This document shows, one piece after another, positions 25,757 to 34,198 of a stretch of DNA of 64,000 nt. The stretch covers positions 173,531 to 237,530 of the forward strand of contig JAFDWH010000004.1 of the NCBI GenBank assembly GCA_018268595.1, given 5' to 3'. Every line of letters begins with the position of its first letter. Positions within the stretch are counted from its first letter, which is position 1. The notes beneath the pieces were generated by a model. It saw only the letters and a program-made list of their open reading frames with translations, had not been told where the DNA came from and searched no databases. The position numbers and the translations under genes were made by a program. The stretch comes from Actinomycetota bacterium. GTDB taxonomy: Bacteria; Actinomycetota; Thermoleophilia; Solirubrobacterales; Solirubrobacteraceae.

Positions 25757-26620
25757 GTGGCCGACGAGCATGTTCGTAGCGAGGAAGATCGAAGCGATCT
25801 GGCTTCGCCAGTCTATCCGGGCGAGAAAGACGCCAGACACGGGGCCGCGACGGGCGGCGCCGGCGCGCCGAGCGCGCTCGGCCCCACCTCCGCGCGCACG
25901 ACGGCGGCGCGCGACGCGCTGGCCGAGCGCCAGGCGATGATCGAGCGCCACCTCGGCCTCGCGCGCCACCTCGCGCTGCGCTACAGCGACAGCGGCGAGC
26001 CGCTCGACGACCTCTTCCAGGTCGCGTCGCTCGGGCTCGTGAACGCGGTCGACCGCTTCGATCCCTCGCGCGGGATCGCCTTCACGACCTTCGCGGTGCC
26101 GACGATCCTCGGGGAGCTGAAGCGCCACTTCCGCGACCGCGGCTGGGCGATCCACGTGCCGCGCGACCTGAAGGACGCGGCGCTGCGCGTCAGACGCGCG
26201 ATCGCCGAACACGCCGGCGAACGCCCCCCCACCCCGGCCGAGCTGGCGGAGGCGACCGGCCTGTCGCTGGAGGGCGTGCTCGAGGCGCTCGACGTCGCCG
26301 GCGTGCAGCGCGCGCTGTCGCTCGACGCCCCCGCCGGCAGCGAGGAGGAGGGCGGCGCGACGCTCGTGGACCTGCTCGGCAGGGACGACGTCGAGCTTGC
26401 CCGTGCGGCCGACCGCACGCTGCTCGAGTCGCTGCTGCGGGTCGTGACGCCGCGCGAGCGCGAGATCCTGCGGCTGCGCTTCGGCGAGGACCTCACGCAG
26501 TCGCAGATCGGCGAGCGGATCGGCGTCTCGCAGATGCAGGTCTCGCGCATCCTGCGCGGCGCGCTCGCGCGGATGCGCGCCGCCGCGCGCGTCGCCGAGG
26601 AGCAGCCCGCGGATCCTTAG
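25757..26620 (+). CDS. RNA polymerase sigma factor, SigB/SigF/SigG family
   Basis: 287 residues. Region 2 has LARHLALRYSDSGEPLDDLFQVASLGLVNAVDRFDP with the -10 recognition helix; region 3 starts near WAIHVPRDLKD; region 4 has PREREILRLRFGEDLTQSQIGERIGVSQMQVSRI. This is the general-stress/sporulation-type group 3 family. The start is uncertain: GTG at 25757 has GGGAGGGAG upstream; ATG at 25733 or GTG at 25694 add 8 or 21 residues. No anti-sigma gene is adjacent. The divergent ANTAR regulator suggests a shared stress circuit. Confidence 0.9.
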   Translation: MADEHVRSEEDRSDLASPVYPGEKDARHGAATGGAGAPSALGPTSARTTAARDALAERQAMIERHLGLARHLALRYSDSGEPLDDLFQVASLGLVNAVDRFDPSRGIAFTTFAVPTILGELKRHFRDRGWAIHVPRDLKDAALRVRRAIAEHAGERPPTPAELAEATGLSLEGVLEALDVAGVQRALSLDAPAGSEEEGGATLVDLLGRDDVELARAADRTLLESLLRVVTPREREILRLRFGEDLTQSQIGERIGVSQMQVSRILRGALARMRAAARVAEEQPADP

Positions 26621-26675
26621 GAGCGGCTTAGCGTGCGTTGAACGCGCGTTGCCGGCCCGGCGCGAAGCTCGTGGC

Positions 26676-26846
26676 ATGCACGACACCCTCATCGACGTCG
26701 TCGCGCTGCTGCTGGCGCTGGTCGCGGGTGCGACGTTCGCGCTGATGATCTGGGCGGCGCGTCAGGTCGACGGCCGCCCGCACGTCGCGCATCCGCACCT
26801 GCCGCACGTGCACGTGCCGCATCCGCGCCTGCGCCGGCGCGCGTAA
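26676..26846 (+). CDS. Short membrane peptide with a His/Pro-rich tail
   Basis: 56 residues: one hydrophobic helix (LIDVVALLLALVAGATFALMIW) then a tail in which PH and VH steps repeat (HVAHPHLPHVHVPHPRL), a possible metal-binding tail. Overlapping ORFs on the minus strand are low-complexity. The ATG at 26676 is chosen because the hydrophobic helix follows at once. No strong ribosome binding site. Likely real but small. Confidence 0.5.
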   Translation: MHDTLIDVVALLLALVAGATFALMIWAARQVDGRPHVAHPHLPHVHVPHPRLRRRA

Positions 26847-26858
26847 TCGCTCCGTAAG

Positions 26859-26874
26859 GGCCGGCGCGCCGGCC
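26859..26874. terminator. 16-base perfect palindrome after the His-rich peptide gene
   Basis: GGCCGGCG followed directly by CGCCGGCC. As an RNA hairpin it would need a few unpaired loop bases. It lies 12 bases past a stop codon, so a terminator role is reasonable. Confidence 0.35.
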
Positions 26875-26917
26875 GCCGCTACGCTCAGAGGCAGTCAACT
26901 TCCGAGGACGGTGTGGC

Positions 26918-27319
26918 ATGGCGACGAAGCCGAACGTGACCAAGAGCGAGGCCGAGTGGCGCTCCGAGCTGACTCCCGAGCAGTACGCGGTGCTGCGCGA
27001 GAAGGCGACGGAGCGTCCCTTCACGGGCGCGTACGCTGACGAGAAGGCGCCGGGCACGTACCGCTGCGCCGGTTGCGGCGCGCCGCTGTTCGACGCAGCG
27101 ACGAAGTTCGAGTCCGGCACGGGCTGGCCGAGCTTCACGGCGCCGATGGACGACGACAAGGTCGCGACCGAGCGCGACACGAGCCACTTCATGGTGCGCA
27201 CCGAGGTGCTGTGCGCGAGCTGCGGCGGCCACCTCGGCCACGTCTTCGACGACGGCCCCGGGCCGGCCGGCAAGCGCTACTGCATCAACTCCTGCGCGCT
27301 CGACCTCGAGCGCTCGTAG
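26918..27319 (+). CDS. msrB: Peptide-methionine (R)-S-oxide reductase
   Basis: 133 residues, single-domain MsrB. Repairs methionine-R-sulfoxide in proteins. Two CxxC pairs bind zinc (C50/C53 and C99/C102), GTGWPSF is the family core, and RYCINS holds catalytic Cys122. Normal length. GAGGA precedes the ATG by about 8-12 bases and TACGCT lies about 35 bases upstream as a -10 box. A strong hairpin follows the stop. Oxidative-stress repair fits the stress sigma factor upstream. Confidence 0.96.
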   Translation: MATKPNVTKSEAEWRSELTPEQYAVLREKATERPFTGAYADEKAPGTYRCAGCGAPLFDAATKFESGTGWPSFTAPMDDDKVATERDTSHFMVRTEVLCASCGGHLGHVFDDGPGPAGKRYCINSCALDLERS

Positions 27320-27323
27320 CCCC

Positions 27324-27356
27324 CGCGGGGCCGGCGGCCCGTTCGCCGGCCCCGCG
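27324..27356 (+). terminator. Terminator hairpin of msrB
   Basis: A 13-base perfect stem (27324-27336 with 27344-27356) closes a 7-base loop, GCCCGTT, four bases past the stop. The strongest hairpin I noticed in the window; no T tract follows. Confidence 0.75.
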
Positions 27357-27362
27357 CCTCGC

Positions 27363-27384
27363 TACAATGGTTAGCGACGCTAAC
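27363..27384 (+). promoter_or_regulatory. Promoter and palindromic operator of the MarR/MFS operon
   Basis: TACAAT (27363-27368) is a near-ideal -10 box. Two bases later GTTAGCG-A-CGCTAAC (27370-27384) is a perfect 7-1-7 palindrome covering the predicted transcription start. Such sites are typical MarR operators, so the regulator encoded just downstream should repress its own operon by blocking polymerase. Confidence 0.65.
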
Positions 27385-27470
27385 TAGCATCGCAAACGAC
27401 CATCGGGACGATTCCACCACGCACGAGCGCCTCCCCCGCATCCGATCCGGAGCTCGCCGCGCGACTGCGC

Positions 27471-27866
27471 ATGGCGATCACGCGCATGGCGCGGCGGCTG
27501 CGACAGGAGGCGGGCACCGGCGGGCAGACCTCGCCGACGCTCACGGCCGCGCTGGCGACGATCGAGCGCGCGGGGCCGCTGACGCCGAGCGCGCTCGCGG
27601 ACCGCGAGCGGATCCAGCGTCCGACCGCGACGCGCGTCGTGACGCGGCTGGAGCAGCTGGGGCTCGTGACGCGCACGCCGGACCCGGCCGACCGGCGCGT
27701 CGCGCACGTCGCGATCACGCGCGAGGGTCGGGCGCTGCTGAAGCGCATCCGCACGCGCAAGAACGAGTACCTGGCGCGCCGCCTGCGCGACCTGGAGGCC
27801 GACGAGCTGGCGACGCTCGCGCGCGCCGCCGCGATCCTCGAGCGGCTGCTGGCGAACGCGTCGTGA
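27471..27866 (+). CDS. MarR family transcriptional regulator
   Basis: 131 residues. Winged helix-turn-helix: GPLTPSALADRERIQRPTATRVVTRLEQLGLVTRTPDPADRR contains helix 2, recognition helix and wing. MarR proteins bind palindromes and release them on binding a ligand, often a drug or phenolic. Protein-like sequence continues in frame upstream of the ATG for about 20 codons with no usual start codon, so the true start may be earlier. The MFS gene overlaps its end (GTGA). The palindrome at 27370-27384 is the likely target. Confidence 0.9.
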   Translation: MAITRMARRLRQEAGTGGQTSPTLTAALATIERAGPLTPSALADRERIQRPTATRVVTRLEQLGLVTRTPDPADRRVAHVAITREGRALLKRIRTRKNEYLARRLRDLEADELATLARAAAILERLLANAS

Positions 27867-29104
27867 CGGCGCTGCGGCCGGCCCTGCGCTCCTTCTCGGT
27901 CCCCAACTACCGCCGCTACTTCCTCGGCCAGCTCGTCTCGCTCAGCGGGACGTGGATGCAGACCGTCGCCGAGACGTGGCTCGTGCTGCAGCTCACGCGC
28001 AGCGGCGTCGCGGTCGGCGTAGCGGCGGCGCTGCAGTTCGCGCCGATGCTGCTCGCGGGCGCCTGGGGCGGCCTCGTCGCCGACCGCTTCGACAAGCGCC
28101 GGCTGCTGATCGCGACGCAGACGGCGATGGCGCTGCCGGCGCTCGCGCTGCTCGCGCTCACCGCCACGGGCGCGATCGAGCTGTGGATGCTCTACCTGCT
28201 GATCTGCGCGCGCGGCGCCGTCAACGCGCTCGACAACCCCGCGCGGCAGGCGTTCCTCGTCGAGCTGGTCGGCCCCGACCGGCTCGTCAACGCCGTCAGC
28301 CTCGGCAGCGCGCTCGTCAACGGCGCGCGCACGGTCGGCCCCGCGCTCGCCGGCGTGCTGATCGCGACCGCCGGCGTCGAGCCGTGCTTCGCGCTCAACG
28401 CCGCCTCGTTCGGCGCGATGATCCTCGCGCTGCGCGGGATGGACCGCGCGGCGCTGCGCAGCGTCCCGCCGGCCGCCCGCAGGCCGGGCCAGCTGCGCAA
28501 CGGGCTGCGCTACGTGCGCGCCACGCCGGAGCTGTGGATCCCGCTCGCGCTGATGGCGGTCGTCGGCACCTTCACGTTCAACTTCCAGACGCTGCTGCCG
28601 CTGCTGGCGACGTTCGGCTTCGGCGGCGGCGCCGGCGCCTACGCGTCGCTCACGACCGCGATGGGGCTCGGCGCGATCGCCGGCGCGATCGCGAACAGCG
28701 TGCGCTCGCGCGTGCGCCCGGCGCTGCTGGCAGGCGCGTCGGCTGCCTTCGGCGCGCTCGTCGTCGCGGCTGCGCTCGCGCCGACGGTCGCGCTCGCGGC
28801 GCTCGCGCTGGTGCCGGTCGGCGCCGCCTCGGTCGTGTTCGCGGCGAGCGTCAACTCGTTCCTGCAGCTCGCCGTCGCGCCGCACATGCGCGGGCGCGTG
28901 ATGGCGCTCTACTCGGTCGTGTTCCTCGGCTCGACGCCGATCGGCGGCCCGCTGATGGGCTGGATCGCGGGCGCCGCCGGCCCGCGCACCGCGCTCGCGC
29001 TCGGCGGCCTCGTCGCGCTCGCGGCGGCGGCGTGGGCGCACGCGACGTTCGCGCGCGCGGGCATCGCGACCGGCGAGCCGGCCGCGCAGGCGGCCCGCTG
29101 CTAG
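27863..29104 (+). CDS. MFS transporter (MFS_3/EntS-like exporter)
   Basis: 413 residues with about twelve hydrophobic helices. NYRRYFLGQLVSLSGTWMQTVAETWLVLQLT at the start and GLVADRFDKRR (loop 2-3) are typical of the MFS_3/EntS-type group. These export siderophores or drugs. Translation starts at a GTG overlapping the MarR stop, so MarR and the transporter form one operon, which suggests ligand-induced efflux. The stop overlaps the stop of the convergent DedA gene within CTAG. Confidence 0.9.
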   Translation: MTALRPALRSFSVPNYRRYFLGQLVSLSGTWMQTVAETWLVLQLTRSGVAVGVAAALQFAPMLLAGAWGGLVADRFDKRRLLIATQTAMALPALALLALTATGAIELWMLYLLICARGAVNALDNPARQAFLVELVGPDRLVNAVSLGSALVNGARTVGPALAGVLIATAGVEPCFALNAASFGAMILALRGMDRAALRSVPPAARRPGQLRNGLRYVRATPELWIPLALMAVVGTFTFNFQTLLPLLATFGFGGGAGAYASLTTAMGLGAIAGAIANSVRSRVRPALLAGASAAFGALVVAAALAPTVALAALALVPVGAASVVFAASVNSFLQLAVAPHMRGRVMALYSVVFLGSTPIGGPLMGWIAGAAGPRTALALGGLVALAAAAWAHATFARAGIATGEPAAQAARC

Positions 29105-29727
29105 CGCTCGATCCGCGCCTCTTCACGGCGCAGCTCGCGCCGCTCGCGCACCTGCACCCACACGACGAGCGCCACGACCGCGACGCCCAGCACGACCGCC
29201 GCGCCGACGCCGGCGCGCTCGATCACGTGCACCGCGGCCTCGCCGGCGAAGTAGGCGACGAGCCCGACCGACAGCGCCCACGTGACGCCGCCGAGCGCGT
29301 TCCAGAAGAAGAACGTGCGGAACGGCATGTGGTTCATGCCGGCCATCCACGCCGCCGTCACGCGCACGAGCGCCATCCAGCGCCCGAGGAACACCGCCTT
29401 GGCGCCGTGCTTGGCGAAGAAGCGGTCGCCGTAGGCGATCAGCGCGAGGCGGCGGCGGTGGAACGGGCCGCGGTCCGAGGTCAGCACGCGCCGCCCGGCC
29501 TTGCGGCCGATCCAGTAGCCGACGTTGTCGCCGACGATCGCGGCCGTCGCGGCGATCAGCAGCACCAGCTCGATCTGCAGCTTGCCCTGGCTTGCCATCA
29601 CGCAGGCGAGCACGAGCGCCGTCTCGCCGGGCGACGGCACGCCCAGCGACTCGAGCGCGATCAGCGCCGGCAGCAGGTAGCCGAGGCTGCTGCTGACCGT
29701 GATGCCGAGCGCGGCGGTCGTGAGCAT
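29101..29727 (-). CDS. DedA family membrane protein (SNARE-associated/VTT domain)
   Basis: 208 residues, five or so hydrophobic segments. ESLGVPSPGETAL near the start, NVGYWIGRKAGRR, FLGRWMALVRVTAAWMAGMNHMPFRTFFFWNALGG are DedA hallmarks, including the RxxPxxR-like arginine loop. DedA proteins are lipid-carrier or phospholipid flippases; some recycle undecaprenyl phosphate. The gene begins 2 bases after the stop of the large membrane protein and is probably co-transcribed with it. Confidence 0.93.
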   Translation of the reverse strand: MLTTAALGITVSSSLGYLLPALIALESLGVPSPGETALVLACVMASQGKLQIELVLLIAATAAIVGDNVGYWIGRKAGRRVLTSDRGPFHRRRLALIAYGDRFFAKHGAKAVFLGRWMALVRVTAAWMAGMNHMPFRTFFFWNALGGVTWALSVGLVAYFAGEAAVHVIERAGVGAAVVLGVAVVALVVWVQVRERRELRREEARIER

Positions 29728-29729
29728 CG

Positions 29730-31823
29730 TCAGCGCGCGGCCGGCACCGGCAGCTCGTCGACGACCGGCTCGCGCACGATCGCGGGCGGCGCCGGCGCCC
29801 CCGGCGGGTTGCGCAGGTAGGCGGTCACGAACGTGAGCGAGACGATGCCGATGAAGAGGAGCAGGGGGCCGGAGTCGTTGAAGAGCGAGCCGGCGATCGA
29901 GGCGGCGAGCCCGCCGCCGAGCGCGGCGCGCCACACGGCGTCGCCGTGGATCGTCGCGTAGACACGGTCGCGGTGGACGATCGCGTACGCGACCGCGAGC
30001 CCGCAGAGCGTCGTCAGCAACGGCGCGTAGCCGTGCGAGACGATCGACCACGCCAGCTCGTAGCGGCGCTGGAACGTGTTGAGCTGGTCCGATGCGCTGC
30101 CGTGCAGCACGGTGCGGGTGAAGTGGCTGTTGCCGCCGGTCGCGAGGTCGAGCGCGGCGAGCGCGGCGAGGCCGGCGACGGGCGCCAGCACGGCGAGCGC
30201 GAGCGCGCGCCTGGTGATCCCGCCCGGCAGCAGCATCAGCGTCGCGACGGCGGCGCCGCCGGCGATCGTGAAGATCCCGCCGACGTCGGCGCCGAGGCGG
30301 CCCGAGCCGACGATCCCCGCCAGCGCGATCCCCCCGCACGCGAACGCCGCCGCGTTCGTGCGCGTGCGGCCGCGGCGGCGCAGTGCCGCCGCCAGCCCGA
30401 CGAGCAGCACGATCGTGAGCGCGATCTCCAGCTCGTTGCCGAGCCCGTAGAAGCGCGAGCCGGAGCGCGGGCTGGGGCCCAGCAGCGAGCGGATCACGAG
30501 GTAGGAGTGGTTCGCGAGGTCGATCGCGTAGGCGACGATCGCCACCAGGCACGGCAGCGCGGGCCCGCGCGGCCACGGCACGACGCGATCGGTCAGCAGC
30601 GCGAGCAGGAACGAGCCGCCCGCGATCAGGAACAGCTCCGCCTGCTCGCTGGGGTCGAGCGCCGCGCTCAGCAACAGCAGCGACGGCAGCCACATCAGCG
30701 CCAGCCCGCCGATCCGCAGGCCGAAGCGCACGCCCGCGCGGTCGCGCGCGACGCCGGCCAGCAGCACGACGCCGAGCCACGTCAGCAGGAACGTCTCGAG
30801 CGCCGGGATGCGCCGCGATCCGATCACCGCGAGGCGGTTGTCGAGCGCGTTCAGCGCCTCGGCGTCGCGCGCGCCGCCGATCGCGATCGGCTCGCCGCGC
30901 ACGCCCTTCGGCACCGGCTCGCCGAGGTGCCGCAGGATCGTCGGCAGCAGGTCGATCGCGGCGGCGACGCCGTCGATGTGCGTCGTCGCCGAGCTGAAGC
31001 CGGCGTCGGCCGGCCCGAGGCCGGCGATGCCCGTCCACAGCAGTTGCGGGCCGCTGTACGGCGGCGGGTCCTCCAGCGCGATCAGCAGCTCGCCCGCTCT
31101 GCGCGCGGCGATCAGCTGGTCGAGCTGGCGGTCGCCGGCGTAGCCGGGCGGCAGCAGCGCGACGACGAGGCGGCTGCGCGCGAGCAGCGCGGTCGCGCGC
31201 GCGGCGGCCGTCTCGCCCGAGCCGATCGAGACGGCGTTGACGACACCGGCGCGCGTGGCAGCGACGAGCGCCTCCTGGTTCGTCTGGCCGTGGATGCCCG
31301 CGTACGCACCGCCGCCGGGGATCGAGCTGGCGAGCAGGCCGGGCACGATGTCGGCGGGCGCGCTCTGCGCGCGCGAGACGGCCGCGAGCCAGTTGACGAC
31401 GAGGCCGGAGGCGACACCGTCCTTCCCCGCCGGCGCGATCGGCAGCAGGCTCATGTCGGGCGGATTCTGCGGGTTGTAGGTGCCGCGCGAGGTGCGCGTG
31501 CCGGCCGTCATGTCGAGCAGCGCCTGCTGCGGGCTGTAGCCCGACTGCGTCGCGCTCAGCATCCCCAGCGCCAGCTCCGGGTGGCCGTCGATCAGGTCGG
31601 CGACGCTGGGTCGTCTGACGCCTGGCGGCGGCTGCTGGAGGTCGACCGGCAGCAGCGCGATCAGCGCGGACGGCCGTTGGGCGCCGGCCGCCGCGCCCGC
31701 GCCCGCGCCGCCGCCGGCGATGTGGGCGATCGGGCCGGAGGCGCCCGCCGGAGCCGCCGCCGCCAGCGCGCACAGGAGCGCGAGCAGCGCGAGCAGGAGC
31801 GGTCGGCCGACGGGGGACGGCAT
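29730..31823 (-). CDS. Secreted/membrane protein: extracytoplasmic phosphatase-like part plus a membrane domain
   Basis: 697 residues. A signal peptide, then about 330 extracytoplasmic residues that include SATTHIDGVAAAIDLLPTIL, GEPVPKGVRGEPI, a pattern like the C-terminal part of alkaline-phosphatase/sulfatase folds. About ten membrane helices follow from residue 350. RFYGLGNELEIALTI and SGRLGADVGGIFTIAGG are notable conserved-looking loops. I see no complete metal site, so it may be non-catalytic. TAAGCT ends 7 bases before the ATG, a leaderless pattern. Operon with DedA suggests a role in lipid or envelope handling. Confidence 0.75.
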   Translation of the reverse strand: MPSPVGRPLLLALLALLCALAAAAPAGASGPIAHIAGGGAGAGAAAGAQRPSALIALLPVDLQQPPPGVRRPSVADLIDGHPELALGMLSATQSGYSPQQALLDMTAGTRTSRGTYNPQNPPDMSLLPIAPAGKDGVASGLVVNWLAAVSRAQSAPADIVPGLLASSIPGGGAYAGIHGQTNQEALVAATRAGVVNAVSIGSGETAAARATALLARSRLVVALLPPGYAGDRQLDQLIAARRAGELLIALEDPPPYSGPQLLWTGIAGLGPADAGFSSATTHIDGVAAAIDLLPTILRHLGEPVPKGVRGEPIAIGGARDAEALNALDNRLAVIGSRRIPALETFLLTWLGVVLLAGVARDRAGVRFGLRIGGLALMWLPSLLLLSAALDPSEQAELFLIAGGSFLLALLTDRVVPWPRGPALPCLVAIVAYAIDLANHSYLVIRSLLGPSPRSGSRFYGLGNELEIALTIVLLVGLAAALRRRGRTRTNAAAFACGGIALAGIVGSGRLGADVGGIFTIAGGAAVATLMLLPGGITRRALALAVLAPVAGLAALAALDLATGGNSHFTRTVLHGSASDQLNTFQRRYELAWSIVSHGYAPLLTTLCGLAVAYAIVHRDRVYATIHGDAVWRAALGGGLAASIAGSLFNDSGPLLLFIGIVSLTFVTAYLRNPPGAPAPPAIVREPVVDELPVPAAR

Positions 31824-31829
31824 CCGGTC

Positions 31830-31835
31830 AGCTTA
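31830..31835 (-). promoter_or_regulatory. -10 element of the 29730-31823 operon, leaderless type
   Basis: TAAGCT on the minus strand with six bases between it and the ATG at 31823, exactly the spacing at which the start codon would be the first transcribed base. Confidence 0.55.
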
Positions 31836-31861
31836 GGGGGCGGGCAGGCGCGGCCCGGCGC

Positions 31862-32848
31862 TCAGCGCTGCGCGAGCGCTTCGAGCGGCGCGGCCGACTC
31901 CGCCGGGCGCTCGCCCGTGGACGGCGGCGGCGCGCTGCCGCGCGGCGCGAGGCGGCCGGCGACGCCGACGCACCACAGCAGCGCGATCCAGGTGACCGTC
32001 GCCATCGTCACGTGCACCCACACGATGTCGGCGGGCAGCGCCAGCTCGTACTGCACCGTGCCGATCAGGCCCTGCGCGGCCATCAGGACGCCCGTCACCA
32101 TCAGCGCGTCGGCGAGGTCTCTGCCGTCCTCCCGCCGCTTCGCGAGGAACCACGCGAGGATCACGCCGATGCCGAGCGTCGCCGCGAGCGTCGCGTGGCG
32201 GTGGATCACCCACACGAGCGTGTGGCCGGGACCCTTGAAGTCGAGCCGGTGGATCAGCTCACCGTCGCTGCCGCCGGCGTGCGGGCCGGCCGCGGTCGCG
32301 GCGGTGCCGACGAACACGACGACCGCTCCGAGCAGCGCGAGCGCGCGCACGAGCCAGACCGTCGCGCGGTCGTGCGAGCGCGGCCGCTGCGGGCCGGCGT
32401 CGGGCGCTCTGGCGCGGAAGACGAGCGCGACGGCGGCGATCAGGATCACCATCGAGAGGCCGAAGTGCCCCATCACGTACCCGGGCGCCAGCTCGTGGCG
32501 GACGGTGAAGCCGCCCAGCACCGCCTGCCCGACGACGCCGAGCGGCAGCAGCGTCGCCAGCACGATCAGGTCGCGCCGGCGCGGGATGCGCAGGAACGAG
32601 GCGATCCATGCGCCCACCACGACGATCCCGATCGAGGCCGAGAAGACGCGGTTGCCGTACTCGATCACCGAGTGGAACGACAGCGGCGGGACCGCCTTGC
32701 CGTAGCAGCGCGGCCAGTCCGGGCAGCCGAGCCCGGAGTCGGTCAGGCGCACGGCGGCGCCGGTCAGCACGATCACCGTCAGCGCCGCGAGCGCGACGTA
32801 GGAGATCGTGACGAAGCGCCGGGGGGTGACGTCGAAGCGGGCGCGCAC
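31862..32848 (-). CDS. ctaA: Heme A synthase (CtaA/COX15)
   Basis: 328 residues, eight hydrophobic helices. Converts heme O to heme A for aa3-type cytochrome oxidase. DSGLGCPDWPRCYGK has the paired cysteines of one extracytoplasmic loop, and the haem-ligand His residues occur at SFHSVIEYGNRV, HFGLSMV, VIHRHATLA and VWVHVTMA. The C-terminus is a Pro/Ala-rich cytoplasmic tail. The GTG start is close to a TTAAGC hexamer. Divergent from the Wzt-like ATPase. Implies aerobic respiration. Confidence 0.93.
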   Translation of the reverse strand: MRARFDVTPRRFVTISYVALAALTVIVLTGAAVRLTDSGLGCPDWPRCYGKAVPPLSFHSVIEYGNRVFSASIGIVVVGAWIASFLRIPRRRDLIVLATLLPLGVVGQAVLGGFTVRHELAPGYVMGHFGLSMVILIAAVALVFRARAPDAGPQRPRSHDRATVWLVRALALLGAVVVFVGTAATAAGPHAGGSDGELIHRLDFKGPGHTLVWVIHRHATLAATLGIGVILAWFLAKRREDGRDLADALMVTGVLMAAQGLIGTVQYELALPADIVWVHVTMATVTWIALLWCVGVAGRLAPRGSAPPPSTGERPAESAAPLEALAQR

Positions 32849-32930
32849 GGCCGCTTAAGGATGACGCACGCGCGGAGCGGGCGCTGCGACGCCCGCGCCG
32901 AGCGCCGCGCGAGGCGCGCGCCGCGCCCGG

Positions 32931-32936
32931 TACCGT
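32931..32936 (+). promoter_or_regulatory. -10 element of the polysaccharide ABC exporter operon
   Basis: TACCGT ends 9 bases before the ATG at 32945, with no ribosome binding site; leaderless pattern. Confidence 0.5.
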
Positions 32937-32944
32937 TCAGCGCG

Positions 32945-34198
32945 ATGCCTCCCGCTCGCGCAGCGACGCCCGCGGTCAGCGTTGTCAACGTCTCGAAGGC
33001 GTTCCGCGTGCCGACGGAGCAGATGCACACGCTCAAGGAGCGTGCGCTGCATCCCTTCCGCCGCAGCGGCCACCAGCGCTTCGTCGCGCTCGAGGACGTC
33101 TCGTTCGACGTCGGGCGCGGCGAGTTCCTCGGGATCGTCGGCCGCAACGGCTCCGGCAAGAGCACGCTGCTGAAGTGCATGGCCGGCATCTACCGCACCG
33201 ACGGCGGCGCGATCTACGTCGACGGCCGCCTGTCGGCGTTCATCGAGCTGGGCGTCGGCTTCAACCCCGACCTGCCGGCGCGCGACAACGTGCTGATCAA
33301 CGCGACGATGCTCGGCCTCTCGCCGCGCGAGGCGAAGCGCCGCTTCGACAGCGTCATCGACTTCGCCGAGCTGCGCGAGTTCGAGCAGCTGAAGATCAAG
33401 AACTACTCGTCGGGGATGCTCGTGCGCCTCGCGTTCGCGGTGATGATCCACGTGGACGCCGACATCCTGCTGATCGACGAGGTGCTCGCGGTCGGCGACG
33501 CCGCCTTCCAGCAGAAGTGCTTCGACGAGTTCTACCGGCTGCGCGACGAGGGACGCACGATGATCCTCGTGACGCACGACATGGGCGCCGTCGAGCGCTT
33601 CTGCGACCGCGCCGTGCTGCTGGAGCGCGGGGTCAAGCTGCGCGAGGGGGATCCGCGCCGCGTCGGGATGGGCTACCTGGAGGTCAACTTCGGCCGCGGC
33701 GGCGCCGGCGGCGAGGCGACCGACGACGCGCGCGCCGGCGACGGCCGCGCGCAGATCGTCGAGGCGTGGTTCGAGGACGAGCACGGCGACGTCGCGTCCG
33801 GCTCGCTGGAGACGGGGCGCCCGTGCGCGTTCGCGGCGCGCGTCCGCTTCGCCGCCGAGGTCGAGGACCCGCTGTTCGGCGTGACGCTGGAGAACGCCGA
33901 CCGCGACCACGTGATGTCGGCCTCGACGCTGTGGACCGAGCCGCGCTCGGGCAGCTTCGCGGCCGGCGAGGAGCTCGTCTTCCGCGTGCGCTTCACGAAC
34001 GTGTTCGCGCCCGGCCGCTACGACGCGACCCCGGCCGTCGCGGTGCGCGGGACCGGCGTCTCGTGGCTGGACCGACGCGAGCACCTCTGCTCGATCGTCG
34101 TCGCCGGCACGCAGGCGACGGACGCGATCGTGCAGCTGCCCTACGAGATCGCGCTGGAGCGCACGGCGCCGGCGGCGCGGCCGGAGGTGCTGCGATGA
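32945..34198 (+). CDS. Polysaccharide ABC exporter ATPase (Wzt type)
   Basis: 417 residues. Residues 10-250 are the nucleotide-binding domain, with Walker A GRNGSGKST (66-74), the variant signature NYSSGM (instead of LSGGQ, normal in this subfamily), Walker B ILLIDEVLAVGD and the His-loop THDM. Residues 270-410 are a beta-rich Wzt_C-like domain that in O-antigen systems binds the modified chain end before export. Overlaps its permease by ATGA. It defines an ABC-dependent export route for a glycan made by the genes to the right. Confidence 0.92.
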   Translation: MPPARAATPAVSVVNVSKAFRVPTEQMHTLKERALHPFRRSGHQRFVALEDVSFDVGRGEFLGIVGRNGSGKSTLLKCMAGIYRTDGGAIYVDGRLSAFIELGVGFNPDLPARDNVLINATMLGLSPREAKRRFDSVIDFAELREFEQLKIKNYSSGMLVRLAFAVMIHVDADILLIDEVLAVGDAAFQQKCFDEFYRLRDEGRTMILVTHDMGAVERFCDRAVLLERGVKLREGDPRRVGMGYLEVNFGRGGAGGEATDDARAGDGRAQIVEAWFEDEHGDVASGSLETGRPCAFAARVRFAAEVEDPLFGVTLENADRDHVMSASTLWTEPRSGSFAAGEELVFRVRFTNVFAPGRYDATPAVAVRGTGVSWLDRREHLCSIVVAGTQATDAIVQLPYEIALERTAPAARPEVLR

